From Dyella_A ginsengisoli (GTDB lineage: Bacteria; Pseudomonadota; Gammaproteobacteria; Xanthomonadales; Rhodanobacteraceae): a stretch of DNA of 64,000 nt. The position numbers were made by a program, and so were the translations under genes. Below the pieces are notes generated by a model. That model saw only the letters and a program-made list of their open reading frames with translations. It made no database searches and was not told the origin of the DNA. Shown in pieces: positions 1-8,559 of the stretch. Numbering within the stretch: position 1 is the stretch's first letter; each line of letters starts with the position of its first letter. The stretch covers positions 1,054,001-1,118,000 of the forward strand of contig NZ_JADIKM010000001.1 of assembly GCF_044904665.1 (NCBI RefSeq), written 5' to 3'.

Positions 1-329
1 GGGCCGAACACCAGATCCACATAGGGCGCGCGCTTGACGATCGCCTCGCCCTCCTGGCTGGCCACGCAGCCGGCCACGCCGATCAATACCGGCCGGCCGT
101 CGGCCTTGTGCTCCTTCCAGCGGCCGAGCTGGCTGAACACCTTTTCCTGCGCCTTCTCGCGGATCGAGCAGGTGTTGACCAGGATGACGTCGGCCTCGGC
201 TTCGTTGTCGGTGAGCTCCATGCCGTGCGATGCCTTGAGCACGTCGGCCATCTTGGCCGAGTCGTACTCGTTCATCTGGCAACCGTGGGTCTTGATGAAA
301 AGCTTGCCGCTCATGGGGCGAGATACCAT
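1..329 (-). CDS. miaB: tRNA-2-methylthio-N6-dimethylallyladenosine synthase MiaB, N-terminal part (cut by window edge)
   Basis: This is the first ~109 residues of MiaB, the radical-SAM enzyme that adds a methylthio group to i6A37 of tRNAs. The translation shows the UPF0004 domain, with cysteines in KTHGCQMNEYDSAKMAD, VNTCSIREKAQ and GVAGCVASQEG; in the family these three bind the auxiliary [4Fe-4S] cluster. The radical-SAM and TRAM domains lie outside the window. The start is either 329 (MVSRPMSGK) or 314 (MSGKLFIK). The second fits the usual family length better, and neither has a clear Shine-Dalgarno sequence. Confidence 0.95.
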   Translation of the reverse strand, partial: MVSRPMSGKLFIKTHGCQMNEYDSAKMADVLKASHGMELTDNEAEADVILVNTCSIREKAQEKVFSQLGRWKEHKADGRPVLIGVAGCVASQEGEAIVKRAPYVDLVFG

Positions 330-533
330 GGTTCGAAAGGGGGCGGCGGGTGCCCGCCGAACCGCGCAGTTTACTCGTCGCGGCATCCGCCTGCCAGCAA
401 GCGGGCTTGCCGGATCAAGCACTTGCATGGCCCGGTCGGCGGTGTTCCACGCCCTGGCCGGTGTCGCGACACGGTGCACAGCTCGGCGCGCTCGCACTTG
501 GCGATGCGGGTCGATCGCTGCACACTGCGCCGC

Positions 534-1652
534 ATGACCGCTGCCACGCGCCAGAAGGGGAGCGCCGGTCGGTCTGGCCGCCGCTTCCCGCGTTCGTCGA
601 TCCTGTTGCGGATCGCGTTTGGCTGCGCGTTCGCGGCGCTCCTGCTGGCGCCGTATCTGGCCCGTGCCGAAGTGCTGTACCGCTGCACCGGTGCCAGTGG
701 CGAGGCCGTGTTCACCAGCAAGACGGCCGGCTACCAGCATTGCCATCGGATCGGCGCATATGCCGCGCCACGGCGGACCGTAACGCCGCGGCGGGTGCCC
801 GTTGTGCAAAATCCTTTCGCGGGCGTGGCGGCATCGGTCACCACCACCGCGACGGCCTTGTCCGCGTTGCCACCGCCGCGCCGCCTGTTTGTCGGCGTCC
901 AGGCCTCGGTGGAGACCACCGCGCAGGTGCTGCCCGACCGGCCGCTCCGGCAGGGCGCACGCGGGCAGTGGGACTATCGCGAATCACGCAACGCATTGGC
1001 TGCGGCCGAGGCGACGGCGGCGGGAGCGGGCGATCGCGTGCTGCGTGGCGCGGTGTATCGCGTCAAGCGCGCCGACGGCAGCGTGGAATACACCAATATC
1101 GCGCCGGCCCAGGCGCGTGGTCACGCCGTCACGATGCTGTTCACCTACATCGCCACCTGCATGGCCTGCGACCTGCATTCGCCGATCCACTGGAATTCGG
1201 TGCGGCTGAACCTGCAGGACTACGCCAGCGCCATCCGCCAGGCGAGCACCGACTACGGCGTGAACGAGGCGTTCCTGCGCGCGATCATCCACGCCGAGAG
1301 TGCGTTCAACCCGCACGCGATGTCGATCAAGGGCGCCCAGGGCTTGATGCAGTTGATGCCCGGCACGGCGAGCGACATGGGCGTGCTCGATGCGTTCGAT
1401 GCCGAGCAGAACATCCGCGGCGGAGCGCGCTATCTCGGCATGCTGCTGCAGTCCTTCAACGGCAACGAGAAACTGGCGGCGGCGGCGTACAACGCGGGCC
1501 CCGGCGCAGTGCAGCGCTACAAGGGCGTGCCGCCGTATGCGGAGACCCAGGTCTACGTCAGTCGCGTGGCGGCACTGCGCCAGCGCTACGGGCAGGCGCT
1601 GCGCCCGCCGCTCGCGGCGGTGCATGCCGGTGTGGCTTCAGCCATCCAGTGA
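534..1652 (+). CDS. Secreted lytic transglycosylase (SLT domain)
   Basis: A 372-residue exported murein lytic transglycosylase. The start at 534 was chosen because it begins a classic signal peptide (basic stretch, then LLRIAFGCAFAALLLAPYLARA). The middle section is low-complexity and includes a YRVKRADGSVEYTNI segment resembling DUF4124. The C-terminal SLT domain (about residues 235-350) has the catalytic Glu255 in HAESAFNPHA, followed by GAQGLMQLMPGTA and AAYNAGPGAV, all diagnostic for the family. It should cleave the MurNAc-GlcNAc bond in the periplasm. Its stop overlaps the end of the convergent protease gene by 15 bp. Its specific physiological role cannot be told from sequence. Confidence 0.88.
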   Translation: MTAATRQKGSAGRSGRRFPRSSILLRIAFGCAFAALLLAPYLARAEVLYRCTGASGEAVFTSKTAGYQHCHRIGAYAAPRRTVTPRRVPVVQNPFAGVAASVTTTATALSALPPPRRLFVGVQASVETTAQVLPDRPLRQGARGQWDYRESRNALAAAEATAAGAGDRVLRGAVYRVKRADGSVEYTNIAPAQARGHAVTMLFTYIATCMACDLHSPIHWNSVRLNLQDYASAIRQASTDYGVNEAFLRAIIHAESAFNPHAMSIKGAQGLMQLMPGTASDMGVLDAFDAEQNIRGGARYLGMLLQSFNGNEKLAAAAYNAGPGAVQRYKGVPPYAETQVYVSRVAALRQRYGQALRPPLAAVHAGVASAIQ

Positions 1653-2825
1653 GCTGCTGTCCGGCAGCACGGAAGGGCGTTGCGCAATCGTGACGCTGAG
1701 GCGGAACGGTGCGCCATTGCGCAGGCCGGACACGTCGACCTTGCTCCCCGGTTTCAGTGCAGCTTCGTGCCGGCGCAGGTCGGCCGGATCGGCGATGTCG
1801 TCGTCGCCGATGCGCAGCAGGATGTCGTGCGGCTGGATGCCCGCCGAGGCTGCCGGCCCGCCGGGATAGACATCGGACACCTGCACGCCGCGCGCCGCCG
1901 CCGGCAGCCCGCTGTCCGCCGCTACCGGCACGAAGGCGTAGTCGGCACCCAGCCAGCCGCGCACCACGTGGCCGGTATCGATGATCTGGTCCAGCACCTT
2001 CTTGGCGCTGTCCATCGGGATGGCGAAGCCGATGCCCTCGGCATTGGCGGCCTTGCCGATCAGCAGCGTGTTGATGCCCACCAGGTTGCCCCTGGCATCG
2101 ATCAGCGCGCCGCCGGAATTGCCCAGGTTGATCGCCGCGTCGGTCTGGATGAAATCTTCCGGACTGGAGCTGCTCAGCTGCCGGCCGATCGCGCTGACGA
2201 TGCCCATGGTCACGGTCTGGTTGAGGCCGAACGGGTTGCCGATCGCCAGCACCACGTCGCCGGGCCGGACGCTGGCATGCGGCTGGAAGTGCGCCACGGG
2301 CAGGTTGTTCGCGTCGATCTTCAGCACCGCCAGGTCGGTCTCCTGATCCGCGCCCACGATCTTCGCCTGGGCGACGCGGCCGTCGTAAAGCAGCACCTGG
2401 ATGTCGTCGGCATTGGCGATGACGTGGTTGTTGGTCAGCACGTAGCCATCGGCATTGACGATCACCCCCGAGCCCAGGCTCTGCTCGCGGCGCTTGTACG
2501 CCGGGCCCGCCGGCATGCCGCCGAAGAGTCTTTGCATGAGCGGGTCGGTATACATCCGCAATGCCTGCTCGGTGACGGTCTTGTTGGCGTAGATGTTGAC
2601 CACCGAGGGCGCAGCGCGGGCCACGGCGTCGGCGTAGGAGAGCGTCGGCCCGGCCGCCCCTGTCGTGGTGACCGGCAAGCTGGAGGGCGTCGTCGAGGCC
2701 AGGCCGAAGCGTTCCCGCAGGTGTTCGCCCGAGGTGGGCCACAGCAGGCTCACCACGAAGGCAAGGGCCAGCCCCAGGATCGCGAATCGGGCGATGAAGC
2801 CGAGCAGGCCGGCGGCATGTTTCAT
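1638..2825 (-). CDS. degS: DegS/AlgW-type trypsin-like serine protease with one PDZ domain
   Basis: A 395-residue inner-membrane-anchored periplasmic protease. An N-terminal hydrophobic segment (residues about 8-28) is followed by a trypsin-like domain with the full triad: His134 (TNNHVIAN), Asp164 (ETDLAVLKID) and Ser237 (NLGNSGGAL). A single C-terminal PDZ domain spans about 290-380. One TM plus one PDZ is the DegS/AlgW layout, in contrast to DegP/MucD with two PDZ domains. In that family the protease cleaves an anti-sigma factor (RseA/MucA) to start the envelope stress response. The start at 2825 places the TM segment at the N-terminus; longer in-frame starts upstream look non-coding. Confidence 0.88.
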   Translation of the reverse strand: MKHAAGLLGFIARFAILGLALAFVVSLLWPTSGEHLRERFGLASTTPSSLPVTTTGAAGPTLSYADAVARAAPSVVNIYANKTVTEQALRMYTDPLMQRLFGGMPAGPAYKRREQSLGSGVIVNADGYVLTNNHVIANADDIQVLLYDGRVAQAKIVGADQETDLAVLKIDANNLPVAHFQPHASVRPGDVVLAIGNPFGLNQTVTMGIVSAIGRQLSSSSPEDFIQTDAAINLGNSGGALIDARGNLVGINTLLIGKAANAEGIGFAIPMDSAKKVLDQIIDTGHVVRGWLGADYAFVPVAADSGLPAAARGVQVSDVYPGGPAASAGIQPHDILLRIGDDDIADPADLRRHEAALKPGSKVDVSGLRNGAPFRLSVTIAQRPSVLPDSSSLDG

Positions 2826-2904
2826 TGCGGGATGCTTTCGTAAAATGGTGCGTGGAGACGGCGCGCGCGGCTTGCTGCGGCGCGTGACCGCACCGCGAGT
2901 TTGA

Positions 2905-2933
2905 TTGTACGGGGCGGGGGCTGACGCTACACT
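2905..2933 (+). promoter_or_regulatory. Candidate sigma-70 promoter of the petABC operon
   Basis: TTGTAC (2905-2910), a 17-bp spacer and TACACT (2928-2933). It lies in the 323-bp gap between the divergent degS and petA genes and would give a 5' leader of about 205 nt. No other gene is supported in the gap. Confidence 0.5.
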
Positions 2934-3148
2934 AACGCGATTTTTGCGGGTGCCGGATTTTGACCGGTACGTGCGAAGCAGGTCGGCCCGTCGTTGCGAG
3001 GGCGGCCGTCGCGGCCAGGACGGCAAGCGTCAGCGGTAGCCGCACGTGGCGCCGGGGGCACGTTGCCGCGACAGATGGCTCGCTTCGCAGGTACCAGTGG
3101 AAGCCACCGGTCCGCACCTCAATGGCATTGCAAGTTCCGGAGAGCCTG

Positions 3149-3754
3149 ATGGCGAACGAAGTCGTCGATCACGGCCGCCGCCGTTTCCTCACAGCAACCA
3201 CTGCGGTGGTTGGTGGAGCGGGAGTCGTTGCGGCAGTCGTGCCCTTCATCAAGACGTGGGAACCGAGCGCGCGCGCCAAGGCCGCCGGTGCTCCGGTGAC
3301 CGTGGATATCAGCAAGATCGAGGAAGGCCAGAAGGTGACCTTCCCGTGGCGCAGCAAGCCGGTGTTCGTGGTGAACCGCACCAAGGCACAGCTCGCGTCG
3401 TTGCCGATGGTGGACTCGCGCCTGGTCGATCCAAAGTCAGATGGCTCGTCGGCGGGCCAGCAGCCGAAGTACGCCCAGAACGAAGCGCGCTCGATCAAGC
3501 CGGAATGGCTGGTTATCGTCGGTTTGTGCACGCACCTGGGTTGCGTGCCGGACTTCGTGCCCGAGATCAAGCCGGAGCCGTTCGACCCGGAGTGGAAGGG
3601 CGGCTTCTACTGCCCGTGCCACAAGTCGCGCTACGACATGGCCGGCCGCGTGTTCAGCGGCGTGCCCGCCCCGCGCAACCTCGAGGTGCCGCCGTATCAC
3701 TTCGTGAATGACACCACCATCCAGATTGGCGTGGATCCGAAGGAGGCCGGCTGA
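3149..3754 (+). CDS. petA: Ubiquinol-cytochrome c reductase, Rieske iron-sulfur subunit
   Basis: A 201-residue Rieske subunit of the bc1 complex, which passes electrons from ubiquinol to cytochrome c1. The N-terminus carries a twin-arginine-type motif (GRRRFLTAT) and a TM anchor (about 18-35), as expected for a Tat-inserted Rieske protein. The cluster-binding boxes are Cys127-Thr-His129-Leu-Gly-Cys132 and Cys155-Pro-Cys157-His158. The start at 3149 follows GGAGAG at 3139-3144; an in-frame ATG at 3122 is less likely. It is first in petABC, and its stop overlaps the petB ATG by one base. Confidence 0.96.
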   Translation: MANEVVDHGRRRFLTATTAVVGGAGVVAAVVPFIKTWEPSARAKAAGAPVTVDISKIEEGQKVTFPWRSKPVFVVNRTKAQLASLPMVDSRLVDPKSDGSSAGQQPKYAQNEARSIKPEWLVIVGLCTHLGCVPDFVPEIKPEPFDPEWKGGFYCPCHKSRYDMAGRVFSGVPAPRNLEVPPYHFVNDTTIQIGVDPKEAG

Positions 3755-5055
3755 TGGCTAACGTATTCACCCGCATGGGCGACTGGGTCAACGAGCGCGC
3801 GCCGAACATGATGCCTGCGTACCGCAAGCACATGACCGAGTACTACGCGCCGAAGAACTTCAACCTCTGGTACTACTTCGGTTCGCTGGCGCTGCTGGTG
3901 CTGGTCAACCAGATCGTGACCGGCATCTTCCTCACCATGAACTACAAGACCAGCGCGCTCGAAGCGTTCGCCTCGGTCGAGTACATCATGCGTGACGTGG
4001 AGTGGGGCTGGCTGATCCGCTACATGCACTCCACCGGCGCCTCGCTGTTCTTCATCGTGGTGTTCCTGCACATGTTCCGCGGCCTGATGTACGGCTCGTT
4101 CAAGAAGCCGCGCGAGCTGGTGTGGATCCTCGGCATGCTGATCTTCCTGGTGCTGATGGCCGAGGCCTTCATGGGCTACGTGCTGCCGTGGGGCAACATG
4201 TCGTTCTGGGGGGCCAAGGTGATCATCTCGCTGTTCGGCACCATCCCCTACATCGGCGACTCGCTGGTGCAGTGGATCATGGGCGACTACATCCCGGCCG
4301 ACGCCACGCTCAACCGCTTCTTCGCGCTGCACGTCATCGCGCTGCCGCTGGTGCTGTTGCTGCTGGTGGTGCTGCACATCGCCGCGCTGCACGAGGTGGG
4401 CTCCAACAATCCCGATGGCGTGGAGATCAAGAAGGGTCCCAAGGGCAACCGCTGGGATGCGCTCAAGCCGGCCGACGGCATTCCGTTCCATCCGTACTAC
4501 ACGGTGAAGGATCTGGTCGGCGTCGGTTTCTTCCTGCTGATCGCGGCCTTCATCATCTTCTTCGCGCCCACCTTCGGCGGCTGGTTCCTGGAGCACGACA
4601 ACTTCATCCCGGCCAACAACCTGGTGACGCCGACGCACATCAAGCCGGTGTGGTACTTCACCCCGTTCTACGCGATCCTGCGCATGATCCCGTCGTTCTT
4701 CAGCACCGCCATCTGGGGTGTGCTGGGCATGTTCGGTGCCATTGCCCTGTTGTTCGCGATGCCCTGGATCGACGTGGGCAAGGTGCGTTCCATTCGCTAT
4801 CGCGGCACCGGCTACAAGGTGGCGCTCGGCTTCTTCGTGCTGTCCTTCATCATGCTCGGTGCCGTCGGCGCTGGCGTGACGGCGGAAGTGATCCCCGAGT
4901 GGTTCGGCAACGTCGACGTGACGTTCTGGGAGAACCTGTTCGGCCGCGCGATGACCTTGATTTATTTCGGCTTCTTCGTCTTCCTCGGGCTCTACACGCG
5001 TCTGGGTTGGGAGACCACGAAGCCGGTTCCGGAACGGGTGACGATGCATGACTAA
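3754..5055 (+). CDS. petB: Cytochrome b subunit of the bc1 complex
   Basis: A 433-residue integral membrane protein holding both b hemes and the Qo/Qi quinone sites. It is a full-length fused cytochrome b, not split into b6 and subunit IV. Heme-ligand histidines are recognisable in the YMHSTGASLFFIVVFLHMFRG and FFALHVIALP...VVLHIAALHE helices. The Qo-site PEWY motif reads P298-V-W-Y301. It is coupled to petA (TGATG) and overlaps the petC start by 8 bp, so the three subunits are made from one message. Confidence 0.97.
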   Translation: MANVFTRMGDWVNERAPNMMPAYRKHMTEYYAPKNFNLWYYFGSLALLVLVNQIVTGIFLTMNYKTSALEAFASVEYIMRDVEWGWLIRYMHSTGASLFFIVVFLHMFRGLMYGSFKKPRELVWILGMLIFLVLMAEAFMGYVLPWGNMSFWGAKVIISLFGTIPYIGDSLVQWIMGDYIPADATLNRFFALHVIALPLVLLLLVVLHIAALHEVGSNNPDGVEIKKGPKGNRWDALKPADGIPFHPYYTVKDLVGVGFFLLIAAFIIFFAPTFGGWFLEHDNFIPANNLVTPTHIKPVWYFTPFYAILRMIPSFFSTAIWGVLGMFGAIALLFAMPWIDVGKVRSIRYRGTGYKVALGFFVLSFIMLGAVGAGVTAEVIPEWFGNVDVTFWENLFGRAMTLIYFGFFVFLGLYTRLGWETTKPVPERVTMHD

Positions 5056-5779
5056 GCGTTATTTCTCCACGATTGCGCTGGCCCTCGGGCTGCTGGTCGG
5101 CAGCGTCTCGGCGATGGCCGCGGAAGAGGGCGGTCTGCCAAAGGCTGGCACCAACGTCAGCGATCAGGCGTCGCTGCAGCGCGGTGCCAAGCTGTTCTTC
5201 AATTACTGCGTGGGCTGCCACTCGCTGAAATTCATGCGCTACTCGCGCATCGGCGAGGACCTGGGCCTGTCCGAAGACGAGGTGATGAAGAACCTCAACT
5301 TCACCGGTGCGAATTTCGGCGAGACGATCGAATCGCACATGCCGGCGGCCGACGCAGCCAAGTGGTTCGGCAAGGCTCCGCCGGATCTCTCGCTGGAAGT
5401 CCGTGCGAAGACGGCCGACTGGGTCTACGCCTACCTCAACTCGTTCTATCTGGATGCCAGTCGCCCGGTGGGCTGGAACAACACCATCTTCCCCAACGCC
5501 TCGATGCCGAATCCGTTGTGGGAACTGCAGGGCGTGCAGACGGCGGTGAAGAAGGACGGCGGCGAGGAAGTGGAGAAGCTGGAGCTGTCCAAGCCGGGCA
5601 AGATGACGCCGGCGGAGTTCCAGCAGGCCACCCGCGACCTGACCAATTTCCTGGAGTACGCGTCGGAGCCGGCCGCGCTGCAGCGCAAGCACTACGGCGT
5701 CTGGGTGCTTTTGTTCCTCGCCGGTTTCACCTTCCTGGCGTACCTGCTCAAGAAGGAATACTGGAAAGACGTCCACTGA
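5048..5779 (+). CDS. petC: Cytochrome c1 subunit of the bc1 complex
   Basis: A 243-residue c-type cytochrome. It has a Sec signal peptide (residues 1-24), the covalent heme site Cys54-Val-Gly-Cys57-His58, a conserved NASMPNPLW stretch that probably supplies the axial Met, and a C-terminal TM anchor (VLLFLAGFTFLAYLLKKEYW). It accepts electrons from the Rieske protein and hands them to soluble cytochrome c. It ends the petABC unit; sspA begins 71 bp downstream. Confidence 0.96.
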   Translation: MTKRYFSTIALALGLLVGSVSAMAAEEGGLPKAGTNVSDQASLQRGAKLFFNYCVGCHSLKFMRYSRIGEDLGLSEDEVMKNLNFTGANFGETIESHMPAADAAKWFGKAPPDLSLEVRAKTADWVYAYLNSFYLDASRPVGWNNTIFPNASMPNPLWELQGVQTAVKKDGGEEVEKLELSKPGKMTPAEFQQATRDLTNFLEYASEPAALQRKHYGVWVLLFLAGFTFLAYLLKKEYWKDVH

Positions 5780-5801
5780 TCGCGACGACAGTGGCAAGCG
5801 T

Positions 5802-5822
5802 GCGGCGGCCCTGGGCCGCCGC
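5802..5822 (+). terminator. GC-rich hairpin after petC, weak terminator or processing site
   Basis: GCGGCGGCC (5802-5810), loop CTG, GGCCGCCGC (5814-5822). There is no uninterrupted U-tract, only ATTCCGTTGTT, so it may reduce rather than stop read-through into sspA. Confidence 0.4.
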
Positions 5823-5850
5823 ATTCCGTTGTTAGCTGGGGAGATTGCGC

Positions 5851-6474
5851 ATGGTTCAAAGCGCCCGCTCGCGTACGGTGCTCACTCTGTACACCACCGC
5901 CGATGACATCCAGTGTCATCGGGTGCGCCTTCTGCTCGCCGCCAAGGGCGTGAGCTACGAACGCGTGATGGTGGAGCCCGGCAAGCCGCCGGAAGATCTG
6001 GTCGATCTCAATCCCTACGCCAGCACACCCACCCTGGTGGATCGCGACCTCACGCTGTACGACACGTCGGTGGTCTGCGAATACCTCGATGAGCGCTATC
6101 CGCACCCTCCGCTGATGCCGATCGACCCGCTCTCTCGTGCCCGCCTGCGCCTTGCCGCGGTGCGCATCGAGCGCGACTGGCTTCCGGAGGTGGACATCAT
6201 CCGTGCCGGTGGCCGGCCCGCCGACGCCGCGCGCAAACGCCTGCGCGAGCAGCTGCTGGCTTCGCTGCCGCTGTTCAAGGCGGCCAAGTTCTTCCTCAAC
6301 CCGGAAATGAGTCTGGCCGACTGCCTGGTGGCGCCGGTCGTCTGGCGGCTGCCGTGGCTGGGCGTGGATCTGGGCAAGGAGGGGCGGCCGATCCTCGATT
6401 ACGGCGAGCGCCTGTTCCACAGCCAAGGCTACGCACGCAGCCTGACGGCCGAGGAAAAGGCGATGCGGCCTTGA
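5851..6474 (+). CDS. sspA: Stringent starvation protein A (GST-fold RNA polymerase-associated regulator)
   Basis: A 207-residue SspA. The N-terminal thioredoxin/GST-like domain (LTLYTTADDIQCHRVRLLLAAKGVSYE...LNPYASTPTLVDRDLTLYDT) is followed by an alpha-helical GST C-terminal domain. In Escherichia coli SspA binds sigma-70 RNA polymerase and acts in stationary phase and acid stress; that role is transferred by family. The start at 5851 follows GGGAGA at 5838-5843. It lies between petABC and sspB, a very common arrangement in beta- and gammaproteobacteria. Confidence 0.92.
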   Translation: MVQSARSRTVLTLYTTADDIQCHRVRLLLAAKGVSYERVMVEPGKPPEDLVDLNPYASTPTLVDRDLTLYDTSVVCEYLDERYPHPPLMPIDPLSRARLRLAAVRIERDWLPEVDIIRAGGRPADAARKRLREQLLASLPLFKAAKFFLNPEMSLADCLVAPVVWRLPWLGVDLGKEGRPILDYGERLFHSQGYARSLTAEEKAMRP

Positions 6475-6476
6475 CG

Positions 6477-6932
6477 ATGGCCCATGACGACACTCCCGCG
6501 ATGACGTCCAATCGCCCGTATCTGCTGCGGGCGATCTACGACTGGATCACCGACAACAACCTCACGCCCTACATCCTGGTGGATGCCGGGCGCGAAGGCG
6601 TGCGTGTGCCGCCGCAGGTGATCAAGAACGGGCAGGTGGTGCTCAACCTGGCCATGCGCGCGGTCGCCAACCTGGATCTTGGCAATGAATGGATCAGCTT
6701 CCAGGCACGGTTCTCGGGGGTCAGCCAGTCGATCCTGATCCCGGTCCAGGCGGTGCTGGCGCTCTACGCGCAGGAAAACGGCCAGGGCATGATGTTTCCG
6801 GCCGAAGACGATGGTGGCGGTGACGTTCCACCTCCTCCGACCGACGGCGGCAATGCGCCGGGCGGTGCCGATGGCGCCTCCGAGGGCGATCGTCCCAAGC
6901 GCGGCACTCCGAACTTGCGCGTAGTGAAGTAA
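6477..6932 (+). CDS. sspB: ClpXP protease specificity-enhancing factor SspB
   Basis: A 151-residue adaptor that tethers ssrA-tagged peptides to ClpXP. The folded SspB domain (about 10-115) starts with RPYLLRAIYDWITDNNLTPYILVDA. A disordered Gly/Pro-rich acidic linker follows, and the C-terminus GTPNLRVVK matches the conserved ClpX-binding tail. It starts 2 bp after the sspA stop, so the two are almost certainly co-translated. ATG 6477 and ATG 6501 are both possible starts; the conserved region begins at TSNRPYLL. Confidence 0.93.
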   Translation: MAHDDTPAMTSNRPYLLRAIYDWITDNNLTPYILVDAGREGVRVPPQVIKNGQVVLNLAMRAVANLDLGNEWISFQARFSGVSQSILIPVQAVLALYAQENGQGMMFPAEDDGGGDVPPPPTDGGNAPGGADGASEGDRPKRGTPNLRVVK

Positions 6933-7009
6933 GGCGTGTACGGCGCCCGTCCTGCGATGGCGCAACGGATGCCCTGTTCCACCAAGACGCGGGTTCACTG
7001 GTTCGGTTT

Positions 7010-7041
7010 CTCGGCAGGTAGCCGAGTGGCGGCCTGCCGAG
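7010..7041. repeat. Inverted repeat in the sspB-DUF3301 convergent gap
   Basis: A perfect 9-bp inverted repeat CTCGGCAGG (7010-7018) / CCTGCCGAG (7033-7041) with a 14-nt loop, in the 279-bp gap between convergent genes. It could act as a transcript-end hairpin; it has no U-tract. No gene is supported in 6933-7211. Confidence 0.4.
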
Positions 7042-7132
7042 CTGACGCATTGAAGACCTGTGGGCCGACGAGGTTGGCCTCTATCGCGGCCTTCGAAGCT
7101 GTGAAGCTCAAAAGGTCGCGATGTCGTGCAAC

Positions 7133-7149
7133 GCAGGCTTCCAGCCTGC
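7133..7149. repeat. Short REP-like palindrome
   Basis: GCAGGCT (7133-7139), TCC, AGCCTGC (7143-7149) in the same gap. The motif looks like the dispersed intergenic palindromes of Xanthomonadales genomes, but only one copy of this form is in the window. Confidence 0.35.
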
Positions 7150-7211
7150 CAGGCACGCCCTGTCGACCTTTCGAGCATCATGCCGCTGGCGCCGGACCGC
7201 TCAGTGCAACG

Positions 7212-7649
7212 CTAGTGCCGCTGCTGATCGTTCGGCAACCTGCGGCGCAGGGGAATGACATTGCTGGACGCGCCGGTCTCGATCGGGGCTTCCGAACCAG
7301 CCCGGCGCGCGCTGGTTGATTCCTCGCCGCCACCCACCAGCCATTGCACCGTCGGCAGGTTCAGGCCGCTGACCCGCTGCCCGATCATCCACAGGCGGCC
7401 CTGCTCGCGATCTTCGCCGTCGATGCTGACGTCGAAGCCGTAGCCCCGTTCCAGCCGTCGATGTCCATCCATCCGCCGCAGCCGGATGGCGCGCAGGCCC
7501 ACCGTCTCGTCCAGCAGCTGCAGTCCGTGCAGCTCACAGTGGCGACGCGCGGCCGATACCGCAATCTCGCGTGCGCGCGATAACTTCATCCAGGCAGTGA
7601 CGATGCCGCCGAGGACGAGCAAGAGAAGGAGGTCGTGCAGGTTGCCCAT
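7212..7649 (-). CDS. DUF3301-type small membrane-anchored protein, function unknown
   Basis: A 145-residue protein of unknown function. Residues about 4-22 are a hydrophobic anchor (LHDLLLLLVLGGIVTAWMKL). A compact cytosolic region follows, with CELHGLQLLDETVGL, RLERGYGFDVSIDGEDREQGRLWMIG and a basic C-terminal tail (IPLRRRLPNDQQRH). The pattern fits the DUF3301 family. It is the last gene of the minus-strand DUF1631-nadC-DUF3301 set, 52 bp after nadC. The ATG at 7649 was chosen over a GTG one codon upstream. Confidence 0.75.
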   Translation of the reverse strand: MGNLHDLLLLLVLGGIVTAWMKLSRAREIAVSAARRHCELHGLQLLDETVGLRAIRLRRMDGHRRLERGYGFDVSIDGEDREQGRLWMIGQRVSGLNLPTVQWLVGGGEESTSARRAGSEAPIETGASSNVIPLRRRLPNDQQRH

Positions 7650-7701
7650 CACGGCAGTGTGTGTGCGGTGCGCAGGGTTCGCAAGGGCGCTGCGGTCCGC
7701 C

Positions 7702-8559
7702 TCAGTCGAGGCGCAGCCGCAGCGACAGGTCGATGGCGCGCACGTGCTTGGTCAGCGCGCCCACCGACACGAAATCGACGCCGGTGGCGCCGATCGCGCC
7801 GATGGACTCCAGGTCGACGTTGCCCGACCCCTCAAGCGAGGCCCGGCCGGCGGTGATGCGCACCGCATCGCGCATGGCGGGCAGCTCGAAGTTGTCGATC
7901 ATGATGCGGTCGGCGCCTGCGTCCAGCGCCTCGACGAGCTCGTCGAGGTTTTCCACCTCGACTTCCAGCGGCAGCGAAGGATGCAAGCGACGCCCGGCCG
8001 CCACGGCCGCGGCGATGCCGCCGGCCGCGATAATGTGGTTTTCCTTGATCAGCACGCCGTCGTACAGGCCGGTGCGATGGTTCCACCCACCGCCGCAGCG
8101 GACGGCGTACTTCTGGGCCAGGCGCAGCCCGGGCACGGTTTTGCGGGTATCGAGCAGACGCGTGCGGGTGCCGGCGAGTGCGGACACGTAACGCGCAGTC
8201 ACCGTAGCCGTGCCCGACAGCAGCTGCAGGAAGTTGAGCGCCGAGCGTTCTGCGGTCACCAGCGCGCGGGCGCGCCCGTGCAGGGTGCAGATGGCGCGAT
8301 CGGCAGCGAGGATGTCGCCGTCCTGGTGCTGCCAGTCGATACGCACGTCCGGGTCGAGCATCCGGAAGCAGGCGTCGAACCAGGGCCGGCCCGCCAGTAC
8401 GGCGTGCTCGCGGCAGGTCAGGACGGCGGTGGCGAAGGCGGATTCGGACAGCAGATCCGCGGTGGCATCGCCCGCGCCGATGTCTTCGGCGAAGGCGCGT
8501 TCCACATCAAGACGAATCAACTCGGCAGGCGGCGGGGAAAAACGGTCGCCCTGGTTCAT
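7702..8559 (-). CDS. nadC: Nicotinate-nucleotide pyrophosphorylase (carboxylating), quinolinate phosphoribosyltransferase
   Basis: A 285-residue enzyme that converts quinolinate and PRPP to nicotinate mononucleotide in de novo NAD synthesis. Family hallmarks are ERSALNFLQLLSGTATVT, LLDTRKTVPGLRLAQKYAVRCGGGWNHR (catalytic Arg/Lys/His residues), IKENHI, EVEVENLDEL and IMIDNF near the C-terminus. The ATG at 8559 overlaps the stop of the upstream DUF1631 gene (ATGA), so translation is coupled. Longer in-frame starts fall inside the DUF1631 coding region. Confidence 0.96.
   Translation of the reverse strand: MNQGDRFSPPPAELIRLDVERAFAEDIGAGDATADLLSESAFATAVLTCREHAVLAGRPWFDACFRMLDPDVRIDWQHQDGDILAADRAICTLHGRARALVTAERSALNFLQLLSGTATVTARYVSALAGTRTRLLDTRKTVPGLRLAQKYAVRCGGGWNHRTGLYDGVLIKENHIIAAGGIAAAVAAGRRLHPSLPLEVEVENLDELVEALDAGADRIMIDNFELPAMRDAVRITAGRASLEGSGNVDLESIGAIGATGVDFVSVGALTKHVRAIDLSLRLRLD

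Noticed and set aside
2932..3117. 61-codon minus-strand ORF in the degS-petA gap with a hydrophobic stretch
   Set aside because: It lies in the pet leader opposite the petA promoter region, with no Shine-Dalgarno and no recognisable signal peptide order.
6936..7319. 127-codon ORF in the sspB-DUF3301 gap
   Set aside because: No ribosome-binding site or domain, overlaps the opposite gene, and contains the intergenic palindromes.
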